In this document: piece after piece, positions 51,454-59,794 of the stretch
Layout: each line of letters opens with the position of its first letter
How positions within the stretch are numbered: the stretch's first letter is position 1
NCBI RefSeq assembly: GCF_026342835.1
Contig: NZ_JAPEMI010000001.1
Span: 1,308,501 to 1,372,500 of the forward strand
DNA from: Streptomyces sp. NBC_00154
GTDB taxonomy: Bacteria; Actinomycetota; Actinomycetes; Streptomycetales; Streptomycetaceae
Reading direction: 5' to 3'
DNA length: 64,000 nucleotides
Program-made: the position numbers and the translations under genes
Notes under the pieces: generated by a model
Database searches by the model: none
What the model saw: only the letters and a program-made list of their open reading frames with translations
What the model was told of the DNA's origin: nothing

Positions 51454-52680
51454 GTGATCTCGCGCAGACTGTTCCTGACGGGCGCCGCCGCCACCGCGAC
51501 CGCGCTCACCTACCCCGCCTGGGGAAGTGCCCTCAGCCCGCACGCGTCGGCGGCCGCCGCCACCTGTGAACTGGCCCTGGAGAACCGCTCACTGCCCGGC
51601 ACGGTCCACGCCTATGTCACCGGCCATGAGCAGGGCACCGACCGCTGGATGCTGCTGCGGGCCGACGGCAGCGTCTACCGCCCCGACTCCCCCGCCGCAC
51701 CGCAGACCCCGCTGCCGGTCGACTGCGCCATCCCGCTGAAGCCGGCCGGCGCCGGGCCCGTGATCCTGACGCTTCCTCAGATGTACGGGGCCCGCGTCTA
51801 CTTCGTACGCGACGACAAGCTGGACTTCTTCCTGAACCCCGGCCCCGCGCTGGTCGAGCCGGCGTTCGCGACGTCCGCCGACCCGAACTACGGGCGGACC
51901 TGGTCGTTCTGCGAGTTCACCTTCAACCCGCAGCAGCTGTACGCGAACATCAGCTACGTCGATCTGGTGACCGCGCTGCCGATCGGCCTGGCACTGGAGG
52001 GCGACACGACGCACACGGTCGCGCCGCTTCCGAACGGTGCCGTGCAGCGGATCGCCGACGCCCTGACCACCCAGGCGGCGGCCGACGGACAACCGTGGGA
52101 CAAGCTGGTGACCCGTGGCACGGACGGCGACGTACTGCGGGTTGTCTCGCCGCAGAACCTGATGGCGCCGTATTTCGACCGGCCGGACCAGATGCCGTTC
52201 CGGGACCTGTTCACCGCACAGATCGACCAGGCGTGGGAGAAGTACCGGGGTACGGATCTGCGGATCGATCTCCAGGGCGGCCGGGGCGTACGGACCGGGC
52301 GGGTCGTCGGCGACATCCTGACCTTCGACGGCGGCCACACCTTCACCAAGCCGGTGTCGAAGGACATCTTCACCTGCAACCACGGGCCGTTCACCAACAA
52401 CCCGGGCGACTCCGACGACAAGAAGGCCCTGCTGGCGCGGCTGGCAGCGGGCTTCAACCGGTCCCTCATGCTCTCGCACCCCGACCAGCCGAACGGCACG
52501 ACGGTGGCGGACTACTACCGGGGCGCGGTGACGAACCACTGGTCGCGCGTGGTGCACGCGAACACCCCGATCGGGTACGCGTTCCCGTACGACGACGTGC
52601 GTCCCGACGGTGAGCCGGACGTCTCCGGGGCGGCGAACGACGGCAACCCGCGGCGGTTCACGGTGAGCGTGGGCTCCTGA
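51454..52680 (+). CDS. Secreted glucan endo-1,3-beta-glucosidase (GH64)
   Basis: 408 residues from GTG 51454 with AGGAG upstream. The leader begins ISRRLFLTGAAATATALTYP, with a twin-arginine SRRLFL motif, so Tat export is likely. The mature domain shows GH64/thaumatin-like beta-glucanase features: ALENRSLPGTVHAYVTGHE, RTWSFCEFTFNPQQLYANIS, YVDLVTALPIGLAL, CNHGPFTNNPGDS. GH64 enzymes cut beta-1,3-glucan of fungal walls, usually releasing laminaripentaose. The carbohydrate-binding tail found in some relatives is absent. Confidence 0.9.
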   Translation: MISRRLFLTGAAATATALTYPAWGSALSPHASAAAATCELALENRSLPGTVHAYVTGHEQGTDRWMLLRADGSVYRPDSPAAPQTPLPVDCAIPLKPAGAGPVILTLPQMYGARVYFVRDDKLDFFLNPGPALVEPAFATSADPNYGRTWSFCEFTFNPQQLYANISYVDLVTALPIGLALEGDTTHTVAPLPNGAVQRIADALTTQAAADGQPWDKLVTRGTDGDVLRVVSPQNLMAPYFDRPDQMPFRDLFTAQIDQAWEKYRGTDLRIDLQGGRGVRTGRVVGDILTFDGGHTFTKPVSKDIFTCNHGPFTNNPGDSDDKKALLARLAAGFNRSLMLSHPDQPNGTTVADYYRGAVTNHWSRVVHANTPIGYAFPYDDVRPDGEPDVSGAANDGNPRRFTVSVGS

Positions 52681-52699
52681 ACCACGGAGAAGTACAGCC

Positions 52700-52737
52700 A
52701 GGTGCCCCCGCCCGGGACCTTCCGGACGGGGGCACCT
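52700..52737. terminator. Terminator between GH64 and LAS-peptidase genes
   Basis: AGGTGCCCCCG (52700-52710) and CGGGGGCACCT (52727-52737) with extra inner pairing CCGG/CCGG; shared by two convergent genes. Confidence 0.8.
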
Positions 52738-52749
52738 GCGCGCGCGGGT

Positions 52750-53274
52750 TCAGCAGCCGCCGCAGTTGTAGTAGAGGACGTCCCAGTGGTTGCCCTCGTC
52801 CGCGTAGATGTTCCCGGAGCCGGACTGGTACTGGGGAGCGCCGTCTCCACGGAGCCCTATGTAGCTGAAGGCGTTGTGGATGTAGTTGGTGAGACAGGTG
52901 GACTTGCCGTAGTCGAGCTTGTAGCCGTTCCAGTGCGAGTACGTACCGCTGGCGTGGCCGGTCTCGGTGCCGCCGGTGATGTTGAGCGCGCAGCCGGTGG
53001 CGCTCTTGAGGGTCTGGGCCCCCTGGGCGGTGGCGAGGTTGAGCTGCTCGAAGGATGTGCAGGTGGGGTTGTTCCGGTCGGAGCAGCCGCCGGAGGACGA
53101 CCAGGTGATGCCGGACGAGCGGAACATGGACGTCGCCTGTGCGTGCGTGAGCTTGGTGACGGCGTGGGCCTCGGTGGCGCCGCTGCCGAAGGCGCCGACG
53201 CCGGGGGCGAACGCGGCGCCGAGGACGAGGGCGAGGGCGGTCAGGACGGGGCGCAGTGTCATACGGGACACCAT
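52750..53274 (-). CDS. Small secreted LAS-type (M15-like) metallopeptidase
   Basis: 174 residues with a signal peptide (about 1-38, ending EAHA) and AGGAGGAG before ATG 53274. The mature part has SHWNGYKLDY, which fits the S-H-x2-G-x3-D metal motif of LAS peptidases, and DEGNHWDV, supplying the second Glu-x2-His pair. Six cysteines (GGCSDRNNPTCTSFEQ, SATGCALNITGG, KSTCLTN, NCGGC) suggest disulfides. Such proteins are likely D,D- or L,D-type peptidoglycan peptidases or wall-binding relatives. Activity is inferred from the motifs. Confidence 0.7.
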   Translation of the reverse strand: MVSRMTLRPVLTALALVLGAAFAPGVGAFGSGATEAHAVTKLTHAQATSMFRSSGITWSSSGGCSDRNNPTCTSFEQLNLATAQGAQTLKSATGCALNITGGTETGHASGTYSHWNGYKLDYGKSTCLTNYIHNAFSYIGLRGDGAPQYQSGSGNIYADEGNHWDVLYYNCGGC

Positions 53275-53418
53275 GGGGGACTCCTCCTGCTCATGACAAC
53301 AAGGGCAGGGAGATAGTGCCCGAGTTCTACGCGCGTCCGCCAGAGGGCATCGGACGCCGCCGCGGCGAGCGCCGTCACCCCTGTGGACGCACCACCGAAA
53401 TCAGTCGGCACCAGATGT

Positions 53419-53447
53419 TGAACTTTGAACAAGGTGCAGCTACAGTC
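53419..53447 (+). promoter_or_regulatory. yceI promoter
   Basis: TTGAAC (53419-53424), 17-nt spacer, TACAGT (53442-53447). The -35 hexamer recurs as TTGAAC at 53426-53431, giving a 7-nt-spaced direct repeat that may be bound by a regulator. Confidence 0.6.
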
Positions 53448-53510
53448 GATGTCGTTGAAGGTTAAACAATGACCTCGACCCCCGCTCGATCAAGTCCCCG
53501 AGGAGGAGCC

Positions 53511-54122
53511 ATGGCTCTGTTCAACCGCAAGTCCGCCGCCGCCCCGTCCACCACCGCCGTGGACCCGGCCCTGACCGCGCTGACCGGCACGTACACGATC
53601 GACCCGTCGCACAGCAGCATCGGCTTCACCGTGCGTCACGCCATGGTCACCAACGTCCGCGGCTCCTTCGGCGACCACGAGGGCACGCTGACGCTGAACG
53701 GCACCGACCCGCACCACTCCACCGCCTCCATCGACGTCAAGATCGCCAGCGTCGACACCGGCATCGCCGACCGCGACGGCCACCTGGTCAGCGGCGACTT
53801 CTTCGACGCCGAGAAGTTCCCGCTCATGACGTTCCGCTCCACCCACGCCGAGCAGCTCGGCGGCGACAAGTACCGCATCACCGGTGACCTCACCATCAAG
53901 GACGTCACCCGTCCGCTCGCCATCGACCTGGAGTTCAACGGCTCCGCCACCGACCCCTACGGCAACGAGCGCGTCGGCTTCGAGGGCGGCGCGGAAATCC
54001 TCCGCTCCGACTGGGGCCTGACCTGGAACGCGGCGCTGGAGACCGGCGGCGTGATGGTCAGCGACAAGGTCAAGCTGAACTTCGACATCTCCGCGATCAA
54101 GGCCGCCGCCGCGCAGGCCTGA
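53511..54122 (+). CDS. YceI-family lipocalin-like protein
   Basis: 203 residues from ATG 53511 with AGGAGGAG directly upstream. The YceI beta-barrel is visible as TGTYTIDPSHSSIGFTVRH, VRGSFGDHEGTLTL, SGDFFDAEKFPLMTFRST, ITGDLTIKDVTRPLAIDLEF and FDISAIKAA. YceI proteins bind isoprenoid-type lipids such as polyprenyl chains and are often stress-induced. There is no signal peptide, so this member is probably cytoplasmic. Confidence 0.93.
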   Translation: MALFNRKSAAAPSTTAVDPALTALTGTYTIDPSHSSIGFTVRHAMVTNVRGSFGDHEGTLTLNGTDPHHSTASIDVKIASVDTGIADRDGHLVSGDFFDAEKFPLMTFRSTHAEQLGGDKYRITGDLTIKDVTRPLAIDLEFNGSATDPYGNERVGFEGGAEILRSDWGLTWNAALETGGVMVSDKVKLNFDISAIKAAAAQA

Positions 54123-54147
54123 TCCTCGGAAGCACCCCGACCCGAGC

Positions 54148-54189
54148 GCGCCCGCCTTCCACTCCCCCGCCGGGGAGGAAGGCGGGCGC
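54148..54189 (+). terminator. yceI terminator
   Basis: GCGCCCGCCTTCC (54148-54160) and GGAAGGCGGGCGC (54177-54189), perfect 13-bp stem. Confidence 0.85.
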
Positions 54190-54252
54190 TCGGCGTTTCC
54201 CTCCGCCGCGGTTCCAGCGCGTTCCCGCGCGGGGAGCAATAGGGTCTGCGGC

Positions 54253-54906
54253 ATGGCCGAGCCGTCCTACCTACGCGAAACCCGGGTGTCGTACGACACC
54301 GTCGCCGTCGACTACGCCGAGCTCGTGCGCCCCGCATTCGAGGCCGATCTGTTGGGGCGCTCGATGCTGGGCGCATTCGCCGAACTCGTGCGAGGAGCCG
54401 GCAACGGCCCGGTCGCCGATGTGGGTTGCGGACCCGGCCATGTGACAGCACATCTCCGCTCCCTCGGCCTGGCGGCATTCGGTGTGGATCTGTCGCCGGG
54501 GATGGTCGAAGTGGCCCGGCGGGACCACCCGGATCTGCGGTTCGACGTCGGGACGATGACAGCCCTGGAGTCGGCGGACGGCGAACTCGGCGGCATCGTC
54601 GCCTGGTACTCCATCATCCACACACCACCGGAAGTGCTGCCGACGGTGTTCGCGGAGTTCCACCGGGTGCTGGCCCCTGGAGGCCACCTGCTGCTCGGCT
54701 TCCATGTCGGCGACGAACGACGGCGCAAGGAGACGGGGTACGGCGGCCACGCGATGACCCTCGACGTCCACCTGTTGCCACCCGACCGCATTGCCGAGTC
54801 GGCGACCCGCGCCGGGCTCGTGGTGCACGCCACGCTGATCCGCGAGCCGGAAGGTGCGCGAATTCCGCAAGCCTGCCTTCTGGTGCGCAAACCGAGGAAT
54901 TCATAA
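54253..54906 (+). CDS. Class I SAM-dependent methyltransferase
   Basis: 217 residues. Motif I VADVGCGPGHVTAHL (about 54-68), acidic loop FGVDLSPGMVEVARRDHPDL, motif IV-like GGIVAWYSIIHTPPEVLPTV, post-motif VLAPGGHLLLGFH. An N-terminal SYDTVAVDYAELV helix is typical of the UbiE/small-molecule methyltransferase group. Substrate unknown. Stands alone between two terminator regions. Confidence 0.9.
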   Translation: MAEPSYLRETRVSYDTVAVDYAELVRPAFEADLLGRSMLGAFAELVRGAGNGPVADVGCGPGHVTAHLRSLGLAAFGVDLSPGMVEVARRDHPDLRFDVGTMTALESADGELGGIVAWYSIIHTPPEVLPTVFAEFHRVLAPGGHLLLGFHVGDERRRKETGYGGHAMTLDVHLLPPDRIAESATRAGLVVHATLIREPEGARIPQACLLVRKPRNS

Positions 54907-55279
54907 CCGTCGAACGGCAGCGGAACAAGGCGGGCAGGTCACGCATCACGGCATCAATTCCTCGGTGTTCCAGCACTTTCCGAGACGCCCCGGAAAGCTG
55001 GGAAATGCGCGGAGCCGTCGCGCCGCTCGACGTTCGGACGACCCCGGTTCTGCGCACTCCGCGATCCGGACGCGCACACGTCGCAGACATTTGACGCATA
55101 GTCAGTTCAGGGGTGCAGGGCACCTTGCGTCACATCGCCCCCTTTCCCACTCTGCGAAAGTTTCGGTATTCCACCGACTCAAGTCGGATCGTGAAAGGTT
55201 TCTTGACACCCAGTAACCAGCCCGTTTACCGTCACCGCCACAGCGTGCGTGGATCATTGTGATGGAGGGGACGCAGTTC
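54907..55279 (+). promoter_or_regulatory. GDSL-gene control region with two palindromes
   Basis: 373 bases without an ORF. CGAAAGTTTCG (55155-55165) is a perfect palindrome matching the GAAAnTTTC box I recall from Streptomyces xylanase promoters. CCGACT-CA-AGTCGG (55174-55187) is a second palindrome and GAAAGGTTTC follows at 55192. TTGACA (55203-55208), an 18-nt spacer and TACCGT (55227-55232) form the promoter. Confidence 0.65.
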
Positions 55280-56641
55280 ATGGCCCGAAAGTTTTCGATC
55301 GTCGGCCTGACCGCAACAGTGGCTCTTGCGGCCACCGTGGCGACGGCCTCCGCTGTGGGAGCCGTGGGCACGGAGGGCACCCACAAGGCACCGGGTCTGT
55401 CCGTTGACGCTAAACCGCAGCAATCGAACAACCACTGGGTGAATACCTGGACGTCGATGCCGCAGTTGACCGAGCCCGCCAATATGCCGCCTGCGCCGTT
55501 CACGCAGGACAATCTGGTCCTCGCCGACAGCACCCTGCGACAGACCGTCCACATGGCGGTCGGCGGACAGCAGATGCGACTGCGCTTCTCCAACGCGTTC
55601 GGTGGTGCGGCACTGCCCATCACCGCGGTCTCGGTCGCGCTTCCGGCCGGCGGGCGGGCCGGCGACAGTGCGATCCAGCCGGAGACCTCCCGGAAGGTGA
55701 CCTTCCACGGCCGGCCTTCGGCGGTCGTTCCGGTCGGGTCGGAGATCGTTTCCGATCCGCTGGACTTCGATCTGGAGCCCGGATCCAACCTTTCCGTGAC
55801 CATCTACCTGGCCGAGGGCCAGGCGTCCAACTCCATCACCTCGCACCCCGGTTCCCGGACCACGTCATTCATGCAGGCCGGCAACCATGTCGAGGACACA
55901 GACCTGGCGGGGGCGGCATCGACCGCACACTGGTACTTCCTCAGCGGAGTCGAGGTGTGGTCCAGAGGCACCACTGCAGCGGCTGTCATGCTGGGCGACT
56001 CGCTCACCGACGGCCGGGGCTCCACCACCAATATGAACAACCGCTGGCCGGACCAGCTGCAGGACAGGCTGCGGTCGCGCCGGGACACCGCCGGCACCGC
56101 GATCCTCAATCAGGCGGCGGGCGGCAACCGGGTACTGAACGACGGTCTGGGCCCCAACGCCCTGTCACGGGTGGACCGTGACGTACTGGCACAGAGCGGA
56201 GTCGAGTGGCTGCTCGTCTTCGAAGGCGTCAATGACATCGGCACGGCCGACGCCTCGGAAGCCGCCCAGAAGCAGGTGGCGGACGATCTGATCGCGGCCT
56301 ACGACCAGATCATCGTCCGGGCGCACACGCACGGGATCCGGGTGTACGGGGCGACGCTGACGCCCTTCGGCGGCAACACCGCGTACGACGACCCGGACGG
56401 ATACCGGGAGCAGGCCCGGCAGACGGTCAACAAGTGGATTCGCACCAGCGGCCGGTTCGACAGCGTGATCGACTTCGATCGCGTGGCGCGTGACCCGCAG
56501 AAGCCGGGACAACTCCTGCCGACGTACGACGACGGCGACCACCTGCACCTGAACCCGACCGGTTACCAGGCCCTGGCCGACGCCGTTCCGTCCCGACTGT
56601 TCCGGCAGGAGCCGCTGCCGCGGGGCTTCGGCTTCAACTAG
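55280..56641 (+). CDS. Secreted SGNH/GDSL-family esterase
   Basis: 453 residues from ATG 55280 with GGAGGGGA 8 nt upstream. Signal peptide ARKFSIVGLTATVALAATVA. An N-terminal beta domain (~50-220, HWVNTWTSMPQLTEP, MRLRFSNAFGG) precedes the SGNH domain: GDSLTDGRGS (catalytic Ser), GGNRVLNDGLG, LLVFEGVNDIG (Asn), and YDDGDHLHLNPTGY (Asp and His). This two-domain build is common in actinobacterial lipases/esterases and carbohydrate deacetylases. The GAAAGTTTC box upstream suggests plant-polysaccharide control. Confidence 0.9.
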   Translation: MARKFSIVGLTATVALAATVATASAVGAVGTEGTHKAPGLSVDAKPQQSNNHWVNTWTSMPQLTEPANMPPAPFTQDNLVLADSTLRQTVHMAVGGQQMRLRFSNAFGGAALPITAVSVALPAGGRAGDSAIQPETSRKVTFHGRPSAVVPVGSEIVSDPLDFDLEPGSNLSVTIYLAEGQASNSITSHPGSRTTSFMQAGNHVEDTDLAGAASTAHWYFLSGVEVWSRGTTAAAVMLGDSLTDGRGSTTNMNNRWPDQLQDRLRSRRDTAGTAILNQAAGGNRVLNDGLGPNALSRVDRDVLAQSGVEWLLVFEGVNDIGTADASEAAQKQVADDLIAAYDQIIVRAHTHGIRVYGATLTPFGGNTAYDDPDGYREQARQTVNKWIRTSGRFDSVIDFDRVARDPQKPGQLLPTYDDGDHLHLNPTGYQALADAVPSRLFRQEPLPRGFGFN

Positions 56642-56667
56642 CCCCGGCCCGGGCCGGTTTCGGCCAC

Positions 56668-56707
56668 GCCGACAGCCGCATCACACGTCTGTGATGCGGC
56701 TGTCGGC
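56668..56707 (+). terminator. GDSL-gene terminator
   Basis: GCCGACAGCCGCATCACA (56668-56685), loop CGTC, TGTGATGCGGCTGTCGGC (56690-56707): perfect 18-bp stem 27 nt after the stop. The remaining 254 bases to 56961 hold no gene that I can support, only a TATACC-like hexamer near 56775. Confidence 0.9.
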
Positions 56708-56961
56708 GTTGGGTATTCCGGACGGCGAAAAGCCGGAAGCACGGGCGACCACTGGACGGACCGTCAGCCCGAGCTATACCCTGCACACATGAAGATCAGA
56801 TAGAAAGACACACCTTCTTCGGCGAATTTATCAGCTATCGAGCAGGAGCGCAAGCCATCGTGGCCCGCGGTGCACAGCCCGCGTAAACCACCTGCCAACT
56901 CCCCCGCCACGTCACGAAGTTGCCCTTCGTACGTTCCGAACACCACCTGAAGGGTCACCTC

Positions 56962-57861
56962 ATGACCTCGGAGACGATCACCGCGACAGCCTCGGGCAGC
57001 TGGAAGCTCGGTGACCTGACCGTCAACCGACTCGGATTCGGCGCGATGCGCCTGACGCAGAACGGCAAGGCCTTCAGCGCCGACAGTCCGTCCAGCGATC
57101 GCAGCCGGTCGACAGCCGTGCTGCGCCGCGCGATCGATCTCGGTGTGAACCACATCGACACCGCCGCGTTCTACTTCTCGCCGCTGCGCTCCGCCAACGA
57201 GCTGATCAACCGGGCGCTGGCGCCGTATCCCGAAGATCTCGTCATCACCACCAAGGTCGGTCCGGTGCGGGACGCTTCAGGCGCGTGGCGGACTCCGGCG
57301 AGGCCCGACGAACTGCGCGGCCAGGTCGAGGAGAACCTGCGCCAGCTGGGCCGCGACCACCTCGACGTCGTCAACCTGCGCGTCATGGGCCAGGAGTCCG
57401 TCTCCGAGCACTTCGGCGCGCTGGCCGAGCTGCGCGAAGCGGGGCTGGTCCGCCACCTCGGAGTCTCCGGCGTCACACCGGAACACCTGGCCGAGGCACA
57501 GGCCATCGCCCCGGTGGTCTGCGTGCAGAACCGGTACGGCATCGACGCGCACAGCGCGGACGACGACGATCTCCTGCGGGCCTGCGGCGAGATGGGCGTC
57601 GCTTTCGTGCCGTTCTTCGCGATCGCCGGCGCGGGGCGCGAGCAGGGCGCGAGCGCCGGGGACGACGACGGGCTGCTCGCCGTAGCCCGCGCACACGGAG
57701 CCACGGTCGCGCAGGTCCGGCTGGCCTGGACGCTGCACCAGGGCCCGCACGTCCTGGCCATACCGGGCACCGGCGATCCCGACCACCTGACCGCCAACGT
57801 GGCCGCCGGAGCGCTGCGGCTCTCGCGGGACGAACTGGCGGGGCTCACCAGGAACCGTTGA
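56962..57861 (+). CDS. Aldo/keto reductase
   Basis: 299 residues from ATG 56962. AKR fold: TVNRLGFGAMRLT, NHIDTAAFYFSP (Asp and Tyr of the catalytic tetrad), VITTKVGPVRD (Lys), LDVVNLRVMG, then GVSGVTPEHLAEAQ, VCVQNRYGIDAH and LAIPGTGDPDHL at the cofactor end. The position normally holding the tetrad His in LxxxHxxD reads NLRV, so the His seems replaced, as in some AKR subfamilies. NADPH-dependent carbonyl reduction of unknown substrate. Confidence 0.9.
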   Translation: MTSETITATASGSWKLGDLTVNRLGFGAMRLTQNGKAFSADSPSSDRSRSTAVLRRAIDLGVNHIDTAAFYFSPLRSANELINRALAPYPEDLVITTKVGPVRDASGAWRTPARPDELRGQVEENLRQLGRDHLDVVNLRVMGQESVSEHFGALAELREAGLVRHLGVSGVTPEHLAEAQAIAPVVCVQNRYGIDAHSADDDDLLRACGEMGVAFVPFFAIAGAGREQGASAGDDDGLLAVARAHGATVAQVRLAWTLHQGPHVLAIPGTGDPDHLTANVAAGALRLSRDELAGLTRNR

Positions 57862-58011
57862 CCCCATTGGGCTCTCTGGAGTCGCTGGTTGTACGAACAC
57901 GGTGTGGTCTGGCATTGCGCACCGCGATGAGAAGCGGGCGCCGGCTGGGGCAGCCCGTGCTGAAACGCCGGGACGGCTCCTGCCCGTGTAGACCGAGAAA
58001 CGGAGAAGTCA

Positions 58012-58185
58012 ATGCCGCACAACGAGGGTCAGCGCGTGGAGTACCTGGACCAGGAGAACAAGCGGTGTCAGGGCGAGATCACCAAGGTCAGCGGCAGCGG
58101 ACCGGCGACCACCTACACCATCAAGAACGAGAAGACGCACCGTGACGACAAGGTCCGGGAAATGCAGATCGAGCAGGATCTGTAA
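58012..58185 (+). CDS. Small SH3/Tudor-like hypothetical protein
   Basis: 57 residues: MPHNEGQRVEYLDQENKRCQ, then GEITKVSGSGPATTYTIKNE and KTHRDDKVREMQIEQDL. GGAGAAG precedes the ATG. A GQRVEY ... GEITKV ... TYTIKNE strand pattern suggests a small SH3- or DUF2945-like barrel. Charged, no signal or membrane segment. Function unknown; family assignment weak. Confidence 0.65.
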   Translation: MPHNEGQRVEYLDQENKRCQGEITKVSGSGPATTYTIKNEKTHRDDKVREMQIEQDL

Positions 58186-58263
58186 CAACTCCTCCCCCCG
58201 CTGATGCGCTGCCCCGACCTGCCTACGCCAGGTCCGGGCAGGCCGCTGATCCTGGGAAAGCAC

Positions 58264-58307
58264 GAGGGCGTCCGCACCCGCGGTGAAGCGGCTGTGCGGG
58301 CGCCCTC
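58264..58307. terminator. Terminator between convergent genes
   Basis: GAGGGCGTCCGCAC (58264-58277) and GTGCGGGCGCCCTC (58294-58307) pair over 14 bp with one G-U. Confidence 0.75.
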
Positions 58308-58361
58308 ATCGCTGGGCCCAGGGACTTCCCGGCAGAGCCTGCCGGTGCGCAGTTTCGGCTC

Positions 58362-59732
58362 TCAGAAGCCGCCGCCACCGAAATCGCCGCCCCCGCCGAA
58401 ATCGCCACCGCCGCCGAATCCTCCGCCGTCGCCTCCGCCCCCGAAGTCGGACGCGTCGAAGTCGGAGCCGGAGTAGTCACCGCCCGAGTAGTCGCCGTTG
58501 CCGAAGTCGCCGCCGCCGTAGTCCGCCGCGTAGGCCGGGGACGAGAGCATCGAGCCGAGCAGGGTGCCCACCAGCAGGCCGGGGAGCAGGCCGCCGCCGA
58601 AGTAGCCGCCCGCCCAGGGGCCGTACGCCGGGCCCGCCTCCCAGTACGGGCGGCGGCGGCCGTCGCCCGTGTCGACCGTGCGGCTCAGCGGGTCCTCGCC
58701 GTCGCGCAGCCGGATCTCGTCCACGCCGCAGACCGGGACCTCGCGCGGTGCGCCGCCGGACGGCGTCCACACGGCATCGGCCACCGAAGGACCGTGGCGC
58801 GGGTCGAAGAAGCACGGTGGGCGGCGGTCAGGCAGGCGGCTGCCTGAGCGGCGGGCTTCCAGGACTGCCAGGGAGAAGCGGCCGTCCTCCAGGGCCTGGG
58901 TCACCCCGCGAACGTCGGACGGGTGCTGGGCCTTGTCCATGCGGGACTTCGCGCTCTCGTACGAGTCCAGTGCCCGCTCGTAGTCGGCGCGCATCGCGTC
59001 GTCGGCGCCGGCCTCCGCCGGGTGGAAGTCGAGGCGGTCGAGGGTCTCACCGTATGCGGTGATGTCCTCGTCCACGACGACCCGCAGCTTGTCGAGCGCC
59101 GCCCGTTCCTCATCGGCCTTGCGGCGGCGGTTGCGGCGGACGATCGCGTACGCGGTCCCACCGCCGATCACAGCGAGCGCGCCGACCGTGATCAGTGCGG
59201 TCACGCCGGATCCCGTGTCGTTCGAGCCGCCGCTCCAGGAGGCGGGTGCGTGACCGCGCGCCTGGGCGACGGCCTGATCGACGAAGGTGGTGAGTTGGGT
59301 GGTGGCGTCCGTAGCGGTGCCGGGGGCCTGCAGGGCCGCGGAGAGGTTCTGGCGGGCCGTGACAGACATGACCGACCGGTCCGCGCCCAGCTTGAACGTG
59401 TCGCCGAGGCGGATTCCGTACACGCCGGTGATCCCGGTGTCGTTGCGCAGCGTCCGCAACACCGTGGCCTCGGGGAACGCGGAGGTCCGCGGCAGCACAG
59501 CCACGAAGACCGGCTTGTCCGCGTCCTTGATCTTCTTGGTCAGGGCGTCGGCCTGACTCGCGGACAGCTGGTCCGCCGCTGCCGGATCGACGTACACCGG
59601 GCCCTGGCGCAGGGCCCGGGCCACATCGTTGATCGTCGTGGCGCTCGGCGCAGCCGGGGCCATGGCCAGCATGGCTGCCGAGAGCATCAGCAGCAAACCG
59701 GCCAGCAGGGTCGGGAACAGCCTGTTCCGCAT
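58362..59732 (-). CDS. Membrane protein with Gly-rich C terminus
   Basis: 456 residues. Signal or anchor (1-31, FPTLLAGLLLMLSAAMLAMA), an extracytoplasmic domain (~32-170, with a TPM-like DADKPVFVAVLPRTSAFPEA), TM helix about 177-198 (VTALITVGALAVIGGGTAYA), a helical charged region to ~290, then a segment with CFFDPRHGP and PVCGVDEIRLRDGEDPLSR. A second hydrophobic stretch (GGGLLPGLLVGTLLGSMLS) precedes a Gly/Asp/Phe-rich tail of GGGDFGGGG units. Similar proteins are common in Streptomyces; function unknown. Confidence 0.8.
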   Translation of the reverse strand: MRNRLFPTLLAGLLLMLSAAMLAMAPAAPSATTINDVARALRQGPVYVDPAAADQLSASQADALTKKIKDADKPVFVAVLPRTSAFPEATVLRTLRNDTGITGVYGIRLGDTFKLGADRSVMSVTARQNLSAALQAPGTATDATTQLTTFVDQAVAQARGHAPASWSGGSNDTGSGVTALITVGALAVIGGGTAYAIVRRNRRRKADEERAALDKLRVVVDEDITAYGETLDRLDFHPAEAGADDAMRADYERALDSYESAKSRMDKAQHPSDVRGVTQALEDGRFSLAVLEARRSGSRLPDRRPPCFFDPRHGPSVADAVWTPSGGAPREVPVCGVDEIRLRDGEDPLSRTVDTGDGRRRPYWEAGPAYGPWAGGYFGGGLLPGLLVGTLLGSMLSSPAYAADYGGGDFGNGDYSGGDYSGSDFDASDFGGGGDGGGFGGGGDFGGGGDFGGGGF

Positions 59733-59744
59733 ATATCGACGCTA

Positions 59745-59780
59745 ACCCAGGTGGGCGACAAATGCTCCGCCCACCTGGGT
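59745..59780 (-). terminator. GH3-gene terminator
   Basis: ACCCAGGTGGGCG (59745-59757) and CGCCCACCTGGGT (59768-59780): perfect 13-bp stem, 14 nt after the GH3 stop and just upstream of the Gly-rich protein gene. Confidence 0.85.
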
Positions 59781-59794
59781 CGGCCCCGCTTCTG

